From positions 1 to 64,000 of the forward strand of contig NZ_JPST01000005.1 in assembly GCF_000763315.1 (NCBI RefSeq): a stretch of DNA of 64,000 nucleotides, read 5' to 3'. Within the stretch, counting starts at the first letter, position 1; the number at the start of each line of letters is the position of its first letter. Shown here in pieces: positions 50,502 through 58,749 of this stretch. This stretch comes from Thermoactinomyces daqus (GTDB lineage Bacteria; Bacillota; Bacilli; Thermoactinomycetales; Thermoactinomycetaceae). The position numbers were made by a program, and so were the translations under genes. The notes under the pieces were generated by a model, which worked only from the letters and a program-made list of their open reading frames with translations, was not told where the DNA came from and made no database searches.

Positions 50502-50649
50502 AAGTATTGCAAAAAACCGCATACTTCGCCTATCCTCGCATGCCATGCGATAGGCGGGGACGCTCGCGAATAGTTGCCGCTATCCGCAAGCGTAAAAACT
50601 ATAACGACGCACTTTGAAAAGGACTGGTTGCCGCCAGTCTTTTTCTTTT
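50502..50649 (+). ncRNA. Putative prophage small RNA (~148 nt)
   Basis: Transcription from the promoter just upstream would run to the terminator GACTGG-TTGCCG-CCAGTC plus TTTTTCTTTT. Two more hairpins fold inside: AAGTAT/ATACTT (50502-50526) with an A-rich loop, and CGCCTATC/GATAGGCG (50527-50556). The only frame inside (25 codons) has no ribosome site. It starts 15 bp after the HTH gene. Size, framing and lack of coding fit a regulatory RNA; no family is recognised. The 145 bp after it are AT-rich and empty. Confidence 0.65.
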
Positions 50650-50794
50650 GGGTTCGCGGGTTTCTCGTGTTGCCGCACGAGTATCCCATTTTATTTCATT
50701 AAATTAAATATAGTAAATTAGGCGTTAGCTTGTCAATGAAAAATAGTAAATATTAGCCATAATTAAGTAGAAAAGCATTTCATCGCTGAATATA

Positions 50795-51793
50795 TTAATT
50801 AGACAAGAGGTTCGTGGTTCCTGCTTGCTCTACGCACTTTTTCAGGAGATCCGCGGGCATGTCGTTCAGGTCTTTATAGGAATTGTTTGGGAATTTAAGG
50901 ATATTAAGCTGAATCGAGCCGCCTAGGCTGGCGAGGATCTGACGCTTTAGCTTCTCGCCTGCCTGGTCGTTATCCGTCGCGATGGTGAGTCGGCGGAGAG
51001 GGCTCCGAAGAATCAAGTCGCGCTTTTTATCGGAGAAGCTCGAGCCGCCGACCGCGATCGCGGGTATCCCGTTCGTCATGCAGTAAAGTGCGTCGATCTC
51101 CGCTTCACAAATAACTGCATGCTCGATATTTTTGCGATGAATGACGTCGATCCCGTAGAGGAGATCGCGAACCGGCCAGCCTCCGTCATCCGCTGAGAGG
51201 TAGCGAAAAAATTTCGAAGATACGCTCCGGCGCTTAATCTGGACGAGTTCGCCGCGCTGATTAAACCACGGAATAACGACCGCCTTTTGCTCGCGATCGT
51301 ATCCGATTCTCATCGCGCGCTGAACCTGTTCGCTGATTCCACGCCGTTCTAGGTACGGATGACGAAAGGCGTATTTTTTAAGAATCGAGAAATCGATCGG
51401 CTTTCTCCGAATCGCTCGACTAAATTCTCGAGAATTCTCGAAAATCTGAGCGACTGCCCGATGCGCTTCGATCAAATTCCCGCCGACGAGACCAGGCGCA
51501 TATTTCGCGAGAAGATATTCTCGCGTCTCGTCTTCGGTTTCTTGGCGGAGGTAAGCGAGTAGAGTGACGAAGGAGCCGCGGACGTATTCGCGCCCGCCGC
51601 TATCGCCCCATTGGCCAGCATACGCATTATGAATCGGCGAATCTTCGAGCCAGACGTAAAAGGACGGCGTCGAATCCTCGCGGAAAGGACTCCTCGCTTG
51701 GAGCTTCCTCTCGGACCATTTTGCGCCGTCCCATTCAAACGCTTCGAGCTCAGCGCGTACATCTACCGAAACGTAATGACCGCCGATTCTCAT
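50795..51793 (-). CDS. Toprim DNA primase (DnaG-like)
   Basis: 332 residues. The Toprim core is visible as HAVICEAEIDALYCMTNGIP and RRLTIATDNDQAGEKLKRQI. LERRGISEQVQRAMRIGYD and VVIPWFNQRGELVQIKRR match the DnaG catalytic region. The N-terminus (ARSPFREDSTPSFYVWLED) retains the zinc-domain strand but not its Cys set. It makes RNA primers at the phage fork with the helicase upstream. AAGGAGGATAG precedes the ATG. Confidence 0.9.
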   Translation of the reverse strand: MRIGGHYVSVDVRAELEAFEWDGAKWSERKLQARSPFREDSTPSFYVWLEDSPIHNAYAGQWGDSGGREYVRGSFVTLLAYLRQETEDETREYLLAKYAPGLVGGNLIEAHRAVAQIFENSREFSRAIRRKPIDFSILKKYAFRHPYLERRGISEQVQRAMRIGYDREQKAVVIPWFNQRGELVQIKRRSVSSKFFRYLSADDGGWPVRDLLYGIDVIHRKNIEHAVICEAEIDALYCMTNGIPAIAVGGSSFSDKKRDLILRSPLRRLTIATDNDQAGEKLKRQILASLGGSIQLNILKFPNNSYKDLNDMPADLLKKCVEQAGTTNLLSN

Positions 51794-51903
51794 AGCCTAT
51801 CCTCCTTATAAAATTTATTCGGGAATTTCCCGGATTTTTTGTCCACTTTCTCGAAATTTCCTCCATAACGAGAACTTACGTTCTCCTTTAGGGAGGGAAT
51901 ACT

Positions 51904-51933
51904 ATTCTACCACTTATCTCCCACAAGTGACAA
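51904..51933 (-). promoter_or_regulatory. Promoter of the primase gene
   Basis: Minus-strand TTGTCA, 18 bp, TAGAAT. A perfect hairpin GAGAAC-GTAA-GTTCTC follows in the leader near 51870, next to AAAGGAG, and could affect translation. Confidence 0.65.
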
Positions 51934-52039
51934 TACTTTTTTAAAAAATATTGGTGAATTGCTCGCGAACGGCTTCCCCGCTCGGGACTTCACGAATCAC
52001 GCCGCAATCAAGTAACGCGATGAGATCGACGATGATGCC

Positions 52040-53311
52040 CTAGCCCCCGTTTCTTCCTTTCTCGGTTCCGATCCGCGCGTTCCCGTTCACATTGTCAAAC
52101 GAGAACAGGTTCGACACGATCTCAAGCGCAGCCTTCGTCGTTTTGACTTGGTCGCGAGTCGGGAGCTTGAGCTCGCGATTTCCTTCGCGGATCTTTTCCT
52201 TATCGAGCTTCGAGTTCTCGATCGTGGCCTGAATCGTGAAGATACCGACGACGTCGTGCTCCCCGATGATTTGCTCGAAACGACGGGCGGCGTATTCAGC
52301 GGCGCCGCCTGCGGTCTTGTTCGCGTTTCGTCCTTGGTAAACGTCCGATATATTATTGAACGGGTCCATAACGACGACATCGATCGAGGGATTTGCGGAG
52401 AGTTCCCGATCGAGATCGGCGAGCGACCGCGTGAGGTGATCGTCGCTTTTCGCCTGGAGGATAATCTCGCCGGGATAATAATCGCTGAGCATCTCGAGCA
52501 TGTCGTAATAGGCGGACTCTTCCGCGGCTTCGAGCTTTCCGTTTAGAATACCGCGGATCTTAATGCCGACTTTTTGGTTTACGCGATCATCGTAGAATAG
52601 CTCGTCGCGAGCAGTAGCGATGGAGATTAACCGCGAGAAAAACGTATACCATTTGAGCTCGAAAGACTTAATGAGAACCGTCGCACCTTGCCGCAGCAGC
52701 TCATCGACAAATGCGATACAGAGGTACGATTTCCCGCGGCCGGATTCGGCGATAATCCCGTAAACGTCGCCGGAGTGTAGGCCGCCGATCCCTTCCGTCA
52801 GCGTAGGAAAAGGCGTATTCCAGATTTTAAACGACTTGCCATCTTTGCGGCGCTCGTACTCTTCGCGCCCCATCCGTCCGAGATCCGCGAGAGTATACCC
52901 GATTTTCTTCTGCGTCGTGGCCTCGCGCTCAATTGCTTCGAGCTGTTCGCGAATCGCCTTTATGAGATCCGTTCCGCGATGTTTCTCTGCGAGGCGAGGA
53001 TATTCGCGTAAAAATTGAATAAGATCCCGCTCCGCCCATTCGCTTTTAATCTCTTCGGCGAGAGAATCGAAGGATGCAGGCACATTCGGAAAGTACTCAT
53101 CGGCAAATTCACCGAATTCCGCACCTAATTCTTCCGGGCTCGGCGCTTTGCCCGCGTTCCGATGGCCGTATTCTTCGATATATTTGACGAGGTTCCGCTC
53201 GAGCTCTGTCGCGAAGTGATAAGGGCGAAGGGCGAAACGCTTGAATACCCCCGCGTCGCCCAAGTCTGAAACCTTCGAAATTAACCGCATGCCTGCCGTG
53301 CTCATTCGCAT
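52040..53311 (-). CDS. DnaB-like replicative helicase, ends at an in-frame amber codon
   Basis: 423 residues. GDVYGIIAESGRGKSYLCIA is the Walker A region, SIDVVVMDPFNNISDV Walker B, and IGTEKGRNGG the C-terminal RecA-type loop with the Arg finger region. The stop is TAG, and the frame continues for 32 codons (GIIVDLIALLDCGVIREVPS and on) to a TAA at 51941, so the C-terminus looks cut by a nonsense change or extended by read-through. The main catalytic parts are intact. The start overlaps the upstream gene. Confidence 0.9.
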   Translation of the reverse strand: MRMSTAGMRLISKVSDLGDAGVFKRFALRPYHFATELERNLVKYIEEYGHRNAGKAPSPEELGAEFGEFADEYFPNVPASFDSLAEEIKSEWAERDLIQFLREYPRLAEKHRGTDLIKAIREQLEAIEREATTQKKIGYTLADLGRMGREEYERRKDGKSFKIWNTPFPTLTEGIGGLHSGDVYGIIAESGRGKSYLCIAFVDELLRQGATVLIKSFELKWYTFFSRLISIATARDELFYDDRVNQKVGIKIRGILNGKLEAAEESAYYDMLEMLSDYYPGEIILQAKSDDHLTRSLADLDRELSANPSIDVVVMDPFNNISDVYQGRNANKTAGGAAEYAARRFEQIIGEHDVVGIFTIQATIENSKLDKEKIREGNRELKLPTRDQVKTTKAALEIVSNLFSFDNVNGNARIGTEKGRNGG

Positions 53312-54027
53312 TATTCGATTTCATAAGCGCGGGACGGTACGCGCTGAATAAAGCGAGTCAATCGTTCGATTTTTCGTCTGTATTTTTCGCCGCCGAATTC
53401 GGCATAAAGAGCGAGATAATCGTCGATCTCCGCTTTTGCGCGTTCGATCATCTCGCGGTTCTTCTTCAACGCGGCGAGCTTCCGCTTTTCCTCTTCGCGA
53501 TGCTTTGGTCCGCCTTGCTTCGGAGTGCTCGCAATCGTTCCGCCACGTCTCGCGATGAACTCCTCGGGCGTCGGCGTGTGAAACTCCGGGACGTCCTTCT
53601 TTAGTCCGCGCCGTACGAGCTCGAGATCCTCTTCGTACATCTCCAATGTATTCCACGGGTCGGGAGTATGGCCGACAGGTGCGACGAGATACGAGACCTC
53701 GAACGCGATGTCGTCCTCGATTGACTCCTCGATCATAATCAGGCGACTAATAATGCGGAAGTTCTGCTCGCCGTACCCGCGAGCCTTTACGATGTCCCCG
53801 AGGTCGAATTTGCACTCGATCAAAGCGTCGGGCTCAACGTCGATGTCGTCGAAAAGTCCATCGACCACGGGCTCGAGCGCATATTCAGGGATCGGAAAAT
53901 TACCGCGGGTCGATACAATATAATGCGGCTCCTGATTAAAAACGAGGAGCTCGACGATCCGCGTCAGCTCCTTCGTTCCGTCCTCGTTTCGTAGCAAAAC
54001 GCGTTCCCCAGGTCGAAATCTATGCAT
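53311..54027 (-). CDS. Hypothetical replication-region protein, 238 residues
   Basis: Starts MHRFRPGERVLLRNEDGTKE, a small beta-barrel-like fold; the middle holds a long acidic part and the C-terminal ~80 residues are a basic coiled coil (EEEKRKLAALKKNREMIERA). It lies between loader and helicase in one operon and overlaps the helicase start (TAATG). Unrecognised. Confidence 0.72.
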   Translation of the reverse strand: MHRFRPGERVLLRNEDGTKELTRIVELLVFNQEPHYIVSTRGNFPIPEYALEPVVDGLFDDIDVEPDALIECKFDLGDIVKARGYGEQNFRIISRLIMIEESIEDDIAFEVSYLVAPVGHTPDPWNTLEMYEEDLELVRRGLKKDVPEFHTPTPEEFIARRGGTIASTPKQGGPKHREEEKRKLAALKKNREMIERAKAEIDDYLALYAEFGGEKYRRKIERLTRFIQRVPSRAYEIE

Positions 54028-54040
54028 GATACCGCCTCCC

Positions 54041-54861
54041 TTACCATTTTAAGCCGCGATGAGACTCGCCCGCGAATTCGAGAATGAGACAGAGATCGCG
54101 AACGCGGTCGAAAACACGGTCGTCATAGATGCGCTTTAAGGTCTCGACGGGTACGTTCGACGTATAAACCGTCGGCAGCCTATTCGCGACGCGATGGTCG
54201 ACGAGGTCCAGTACGTCCATATTGAACGCGGGGGACGCCTCCCGTACTCCGATATCGTCGATAATGAGAAAAGGCGCCTTTTTCGCGATATTATGGGTCT
54301 CGTAATATTCGATCGCAGCAGGTTCTCCGATATGTTCCGGGACATTGCGCCGATTGAACTCGTGAAATTTCGCATGCCAGCGGTTCATCGAAAGAAAGAA
54401 CGCAGGACGGCTCATCGGCTGGAGCCCGCGAGCCTTCGCGCCGAGATAGTGGCGAATAATGAACTCGTTAGCCAGCGCGGCAGCCGTCGTCGTTTTCCCG
54501 GTTGCTCGCTGTATAGGTAAAGACTGCGGATGGCCTCCGCTCCCTCTTCGAATTGACGCGGGAATAAAGAGACATATCGATTAAGAATATGACCGATAGG
54601 TATCGTCGAGTTATTTTCATCCGGCGCCACGATTTTATTTTTATCGTCGTCTTTTCTTATTCGGACGTGAGCGTCCTTTGCCGGCGACGTGTTAAGCGTG
54701 AGCATGCGGTAGTCGCGCGGGATATTTGCGTTACCGACGATTGATCCCACGCCGTCGACCCCGTGCAGATTAACGAAAAAGGGACACCGCGACGTACAAG
54801 ACGCCGGGTCTCCCGCGAATTTACAAACGCCAGCGAGCAGGCAGTTTTTCTCGTTTGTCAT
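54041..54861 (-). CDS. DnaC/DnaI-like helicase loader, split by a -1 frameshift at GGGAAAA
   Basis: About 273 residues if the shift occurs. The N-terminus has a Cys4 zinc site (CLLAGVCKFAGDPASCTSRC). The zero frame reads LYLYSEQPGK, then goes to nonsense and stops at 54412. In the -1 frame the next residues are TTTAAALANEFI, which completes Walker A (GK-TT), then KKAPFLIIDDIGV (Walker B) and the rest of the AAA+ core to 54041. The shift point (54493-54499) is G_GGA_AAA, a canonical slippery heptamer. A mutation or programmed frameshifting both fit. AAAGGGAGG precedes ATG 54861. Confidence 0.8.
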
Positions 54862-54887
54862 ACGTTCGCCTCCCTTTTGTTCGCGCA

Positions 54888-55139
54888 TCACCATGTCCAC
54901 CATCCAGACGTCTTTTTGAGATCGACGATTTCGATCTCTTCGAAATCGCGCGCGCTTCGGATCGCTTGATTCGCCCGGCTGCGGTTCAGGCGATTCCACA
55001 TTTTGCGGGCGATTTTATCCTCCTTATCGTAGCAATAACGCGGATTTTGACGGCGATAATCCATAAGTTTCTCCCGCCGAGGGTCGCGCGGACTGCTCGG
55101 GCGGCCAGCGTAACGAATTTCATGCGGCTTCAATTCCAA
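54888..55139 (-). CDS. Hypothetical basic protein, about 83 residues
   Basis: From TTG 55139, 8 bp after AAGGAGG; no Met alternative fits. YRRQNPRYCYDKEDKIARKM and EEIEIVDLKKTSGWWTW at the end. Strong positive charge suggests DNA contact. Part of the replication operon. Confidence 0.62.
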   Translation of the reverse strand: MELKPHEIRYAGRPSSPRDPRREKLMDYRRQNPRYCYDKEDKIARKMWNRLNRSRANQAIRSARDFEEIEIVDLKKTSGWWTW

Positions 55140-55152
55140 AGCGATCGCCTCC

Positions 55153-55557
55153 TTATAGTAAGTCGAGGATATTTTCGATATCGACAATCTCGATCTCCGC
55201 TGGTTCCTCGCGTTTCTTCGCGTTTACTTGCTCGGAGAGGATACGCGGAATCAATCGCGCCTTATAGAATCGAACCATCGTCGGGAAATTGATCCCCGGA
55301 TAACGCGGCGATGGCCGATAAAGTTCGAATGACTGGTCGATGAACTCGCGAAGGACTTCCGCGCCGTACTCATCGAGCATGTTTTTTATCATCCCGAGGT
55401 CGAGGCGGATATTCCGCGTAACGTACGGGATGCCGAATTTTTCGGGGTGTTTGTCTCGGAGATACGCGTTAAATGTGTGCGCGTTCCAATCCTCGGGAAA
55501 CTTGCGATTTTTCCAATCATATGCCGGCGGTTTCTTCGGTTTCTTTGCGCGAGTCAT
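55153..55557 (-). CDS. Hypothetical replication-module protein, 134 residues
   Basis: Very basic N-terminus (MTRAKKPKKPPAYDWKNRKF), helical middle (DEYGAEVLREFIDQSFELYR) and an acidic end. It sits where phages carry DnaD-type accessory proteins. The end EIEIVDIENI resembles the EEIEIVDLKK near the end of the next gene. AACGGAGGTGATC-type site before ATG 55557. Confidence 0.65.
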   Translation of the reverse strand: MTRAKKPKKPPAYDWKNRKFPEDWNAHTFNAYLRDKHPEKFGIPYVTRNIRLDLGMIKNMLDEYGAEVLREFIDQSFELYRPSPRYPGINFPTMVRFYKARLIPRILSEQVNAKKREEPAEIEIVDIENILDLL

Positions 55558-55575
55558 GCGATCACCTCCGAATAA

Positions 55576-55836
55576 TTAAAGCCCGAGGCTCAATTGTCGC
55601 GAAGAGCCGTCGGACTTCTTCGTATTGTTTTTCGCTTTTGATGAGCGCGAAGATGCCTTCGGTTTGCTTCCATAGAGGAGCCGCATCGCTTCTCTATACG
55701 GGATGAGCTCGCGGTCGAGCAACACGCCGCGGCTCCCGTGTTTGAAGCAGGCGGCCTCTGCGGTTCCTTCATGTCCTACAAATTTATACGAGCATTTCGG
55801 GCACTGATAAAGCCATGCTTTCCTCTCATCATTCAT
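55576..55836 (-). CDS. Small zinc-finger-like protein
   Basis: 86 residues. YQCPKCSYKFVGHEGTAEAA and CFKHG give a C-x2-C ... C-x2-H site; the C-terminus is a Ser/Lys-rich tail. AGAGGAGAG precedes ATG 55836. First gene left of the iteron array. Confidence 0.68.
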   Translation of the reverse strand: MNDERKAWLYQCPKCSYKFVGHEGTAEAACFKHGSRGVLLDRELIPYREAMRLLYGSKPKASSRSSKAKNNTKKSDGSSRQLSLGL

Positions 55837-55939
55837 TTCTTTATCTCTCCTCTCGCGAGACAAATAATATAAGATCAAAATAAACTAATCAAAATGTGCG
55901 ACGCGAGCAAAACGCTTTTTGTTTTGCGAGCGTAAAGTA

Positions 55940-56040
55940 TTTATTCTTTTTAAAGACATTCTTTTTAATATAATTCTTTTTCATCTTCCCACGGGTAGAG
56001 ATTATCTTCCCACGGGTAGATTTAATTTACCCACGGGTAA
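55940..56040. repeat. Iteron-like array with AT-rich stretch (candidate phage origin)
   Basis: Three copies of CCCACGGGTA lie at 55988, 56010 and 56030 with 20-22-bp spacing, the last embedded in the palindromic TTACCCACGGGTAA. Directly to their left are three ATTCTTTTT units in an AT-rich stretch (55942-55981). The whole array sits between a winged-helix gene and the next gene of the replication operon, which is the normal layout of a phage origin. Confidence 0.65.
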
Positions 56041-56041
56041 G

Positions 56042-56503
56042 TTATACGTCCCTATCCGCGATTTCATTGAGTTTTTCTTTCCCGAGCACCGATTTTGCAC
56101 GAGGATCGCTGCGATAGACTCTCGCGAGTCCTTCGATAATATGCGGCTCGATCTCGCGGAAAGCGTAGCGGTCGAGCGGGTCGTTTACGATGTAGATGAT
56201 TTTGTCGCGGCCTCTTCCGCTCGGTTTCGTTTCGATGCGGATTAATCCGACGACTTGTAAAACCTCGTCAATAACCTTAAGCGTGCTGTAAGATACGCGA
56301 AACTTTTCCGCCATTCCTCGACGGCCGCGCCAGGCTTTGCCGAGATCACGGTGCCCCGCCTCATTGTTCCGCGACCTCAACAGATATAAATAAATGAGCG
56401 TCGCGGTATCGCCGATATACGGATGATATAAGTCGAAAATCTCGTGATACATCATCGAAAAGCCCGAGCGGGTATGTCCCGCCCGGATATACGAGTCGCT
56501 CAT
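56042..56503 (-). CDS. Winged-helix replication-initiator-like protein
   Basis: 153 residues. SGFSMMYHEIFDLYHPYIGD, TATLIYLYLLRSRN, then RRGMAEKFRVSYSTLKVIDE and VLQVVGLIRIETKPSGRGRD follow the Dn aD/RepA-type N-terminal winged helix. It is the first gene of the replication operon, directly behind early-promoter copy 4, and is followed by iterons that it probably binds. AAAAAGGAGGCG precedes the ATG. Confidence 0.8.
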   Translation of the reverse strand: MSDSYIRAGHTRSGFSMMYHEIFDLYHPYIGDTATLIYLYLLRSRNNEAGHRDLGKAWRGRRGMAEKFRVSYSTLKVIDEVLQVVGLIRIETKPSGRGRDKIIYIVNDPLDRYAFREIEPHIIEGLARVYRSDPRAKSVLGKEKLNEIADRDV

Positions 56504-56528
56504 CTAATCGCCTCCTTTTTGTTCGTTT

Positions 56529-56590
56529 CATTCCTATTACACACGTGGCATTATGAGGTGTCACACATTTCGCGAAAAAAATTTCGCAAA
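56529..56590 (-). promoter_or_regulatory. Early promoter element, copy 4
   Basis: Minus-strand GTGACA, 17 bp, TGTAAT, then AGGAATGA, with GCGAAATTTTTTTCGC upstream. It drives the replication operon. Confidence 0.78.
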
Positions 56591-56618
56591 AGAAAAAGCG
56601 CCTTTTTCAGCGCTGAGT

Positions 56619-56777
56619 TTACGATACGCTAACCGCGATAATTTCGACGTTACCGCGGAGCGCTTTTACCTTATTTTCCGCTGCCCTAGCGTTCGGGGCG
56701 TCGACGGTGATCGCGCGGGCTTCGTCCGTCCGGCGGTCGCGATAGAGGACGCAGTAAGTTTGGATGCGCGTTGCCAT
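56619..56777 (-). CDS. 52-residue hypothetical protein
   Basis: MATRIQTYCVLYRDRRTDEA, then DAPNARAAENKVKALRGNVE; a short beta-alpha fold resembling small phage early proteins. It is behind the operator-bearing promoter, so it is an early or immediate-early product. GAGGGGG lies upstream of the ATG. Confidence 0.65.
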   Translation of the reverse strand: MATRIQTYCVLYRDRRTDEARAITVDAPNARAAENKVKALRGNVEIIAVSVS

Positions 56778-56814
56778 TTTCGCATAACCCCCTCGCATTG
56801 TTTTTCGTATATTT

Positions 56815-56861
56815 ATTATACGCGCGAAGGTTAGCGTTTGTTAACGTTAAGATTCGTTAAC
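56815..56861 (-). promoter_or_regulatory. Promoter with operators O5 and O6
   Basis: Minus-strand TTAACA, 18 bp, TATAAT. O5 (GGTTAGCGTTTGTTAACG, 56829-56846) overlaps the -35 box and spacer, and O6 (GTTAAGATTCGTTAAC, 56846-56861) touches it just upstream. A pair of dyads placed like this is the classic form of a repressed phage promoter. Confidence 0.72.
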
Positions 56862-56955
56862 TCAGCAAGAATATCGCGTTTTATTCGCGAATATCTTCGC
56901 GGATCTCTTCGTTTCTTAATATTCCGATAATTTAAGCAAAAAGAAAAGCCGAGCG

Positions 56956-57924
56956 TTAAAACAGGCGCTCGACCGGGGAGAATTTGCGGTGAGACTTTGA
57001 GACGTCCGTCGCGAACATTTCGACGTATCTCTTCGTCATCTCTAGCGAGGTGTGTCCGAGGATCTTTTGTAGCGTGAAAACGTCGCATCCGTTTAATACG
57101 GAGAGCTTCGCGAAGGTATGCCGCGCGGTATGAGGCGAGCATCGGACGTTTGTAATCCGCGCGAGCCGTCCGTACTCTTTCATTCGCTCTTGGAAAACGC
57201 GGATCGAGATCGCGGTATTATCAACGGTTACGAAAAGATAATCGGTCTTCAGTGATCCGCGAACATTCATATATTTGCGAAGCTGTTTACTCATCACGGA
57301 CTGAAACGGCACGAGGCGCTCGTTAGTTCCTTTCGGGTCTCGTATGCGGATCATTCCCTCGTCGAATTTTACGTCGTCTACGCGGATATTAACGAGTTCT
57401 TTAACCCGGACGCCCGTCTCAAATAAAAGCATGAGCATCGTATAATCGCGCAGTCCAGTAAACGTGAGCTGATTCGGCTGAGCTAGGAGCGCCTTTATCT
57501 GTTGCGGCGTGAACGTTTGTATAACCGACCGCTTTTGACGGACAAGTGCGACATCCTCCATCGGGTTAATAACGATCAGGCGTTCCCGTTCGAGAAAGTT
57601 AAAGAATGCGCGCGCGGCACGAAGTCTGGCGTTTATGCTCGTCTCTTTGCGTCCCTCGTCCATCATATATAAAATAACGTTTTCCTTTATTATACGCGAC
57701 GTTATTTTCTGCGGATTGGTGTCCTCTCCTTGTTTTTCGAGGATTTGCCGGAGTGTGTTTAGTTCGTTTCGATAAAAGCGGATCGTATGCTCGGACAAAT
57801 TTCTAATACGGCAGTCGCGGATAAATGCGTCAAGGGCTGCGTTAAAGTCACCTATCAATTCAGCTTCGACCACGGCAGGCGCGGCAACCTCGTCAGGCGT
57901 CAGCGCGTTGCGTCTGCGTTTCAT
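56956..57924 (-). CDS. Tyrosine-type site-specific integrase (XerC/D-like)
   Basis: 322 residues. The N-terminal core-binding domain spans ~25-115 (LDAFIRDCRIRNLSEHTIRF). The catalytic residues are in TGVRVKELVNIRVDDV (Arg), PHTARHTFAKLSVLNG (His-x-x-Arg), LGHTSLEMTKRYVEMF (His and Tyr). It recombines attP with the tRNA-Leu site. It is next to attR. GAGGAGGACG precedes the ATG. No excisionase-like gene is adjacent, so excision control is unclear. Confidence 0.96.
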   Translation of the reverse strand: MKRRRNALTPDEVAAPAVVEAELIGDFNAALDAFIRDCRIRNLSEHTIRFYRNELNTLRQILEKQGEDTNPQKITSRIIKENVILYMMDEGRKETSINARLRAARAFFNFLERERLIVINPMEDVALVRQKRSVIQTFTPQQIKALLAQPNQLTFTGLRDYTMLMLLFETGVRVKELVNIRVDDVKFDEGMIRIRDPKGTNERLVPFQSVMSKQLRKYMNVRGSLKTDYLFVTVDNTAISIRVFQERMKEYGRLARITNVRCSPHTARHTFAKLSVLNGCDVFTLQKILGHTSLEMTKRYVEMFATDVSKSHRKFSPVERLF

Positions 57925-58021
57925 TCTCTCGTCCTCCTCGTCCGCGCACTAATTTAATACGTGCGCGTCTCCGCCCTTTGGCCTCGTTTTCGACTCCGCG
58001 CTCTATTTTTCCGAGCAAATT

Positions 58022-58057
58022 AAAAGCGGGAGCCCATTTCGAGTAATGGATTCCCGC
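58022..58057 (-). terminator. Terminator-like hairpin between attR and integrase
   Basis: On the minus strand GCGGGA-ATCCAT...ATGGGC-TCCCGC pairs with one mismatch, then TTTTAATTTG. It would block leftward transcripts entering from the host tRNA promoter before they reach the integrase gene. Confidence 0.55.
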
Positions 58058-58105
58058 ATAAATCAAGCGATTTTGTCGTTTCGCTGAATTTTTCGCCTAT
58101 TCATT

Positions 58106-58148
58106 CGATTTTGAGTCGTGCGCGTCTGCCAATTCCGCCACTTCGGCA
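58106..58148. repeat. attR core, 43 bp (orphaned 5' half of tRNA-Leu)
   Basis: Identical to 4774-4816. It is the original host 5' half of the tRNA-Leu(CAA) gene, now cut off from its 3' half and followed by prophage DNA. Confidence 0.93.
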
Positions 58149-58167
58149 AATTATAACGACAAGAGAC

Positions 58168-58196
58168 AATATATCATAACTATGTGCATTTGACAA
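58168..58196 (-). promoter_or_regulatory. Original host promoter of tRNA-Leu, now facing into the prophage
   Basis: Minus-strand TTGTCA, 17 bp, TATATT; transcription would start ~13 nt before the half-tRNA and run toward the integrase gene. Confidence 0.7.
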
Positions 58197-58220
58197 CCCC
58201 TCGGCCAATTTTTTCCGGGA

Positions 58221-58487
58221 TCAGCCTTCCTGATTCTTTCCATCCTTTTTCATGCCGGTCCGTTGCGCCTGAAAAAACGCTTTTTCCAACTTTTTGCGGG
58301 CAAGGGTAAGTTCGTACAGGATTGCATCCTGAGTAACAAAATCATTTATCGGGCACTGATGCCCGCAATTCGGACAAATCAATTCCATCAGAATCGGGTC
58401 CTTTTCCGTCAATCGAAACCGCTTTTTGCATTCCGGGCATTCCAAATCATAGAAGAACGGTAATGGGTCCGGCAAATGATCCCACAT
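58221..58487 (-). CDS. Zinc-ribbon protein
   Basis: 88 residues. FYDLECPECKKRFRLTEKDP and LMELICPNCGHQCPINDF give two CPxC knuckles. The C-terminal third is a charged helix (LARKKLEKAFFQAQRTGMKK). Host gene, function unknown. The 390 bp from 58488 to 58881 hold only an AT-rich region and the yuiD promoter. Confidence 0.8.
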   Translation of the reverse strand: MWDHLPDPLPFFYDLECPECKKRFRLTEKDPILMELICPNCGHQCPINDFVTQDAILYELTLARKKLEKAFFQAQRTGMKKDGKNQEG

Positions 58488-58749
58488 ATCTTCCTATCAC
58501 CATTTTAAAAGTTAATAAAATTCTACCATCCGAACCTGATTTTTCACAAGACTTTTGAGTTATTTTATTTTTAATTAAAATTAACTTGCGGCTGTATTCC
58601 CACTGTTGAATTCCGTACTCCCAAAAACCCATTCTGATCCGTTTTAATACGGCTGTTGCAAATTCAGCCGAAAAGCAAATCCGCTTCCTTGCATTAAAGC
58701 ATATATAAAAACTTTAATCTCCGTATCGGTCACTTTCGCGTTTTTGTCT

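Noticed and set aside
50523-50617. 25-codon frame inside the putative small RNA
   Set aside because: No ribosome site and the start lies inside a stable hairpin loop; the non-coding reading is preferred.
55988-56040. CRISPR array
   Set aside because: Only three short palindromic units with ~11-bp spacers of AT-rich DNA and no cas genes; iterons or operators fit better.
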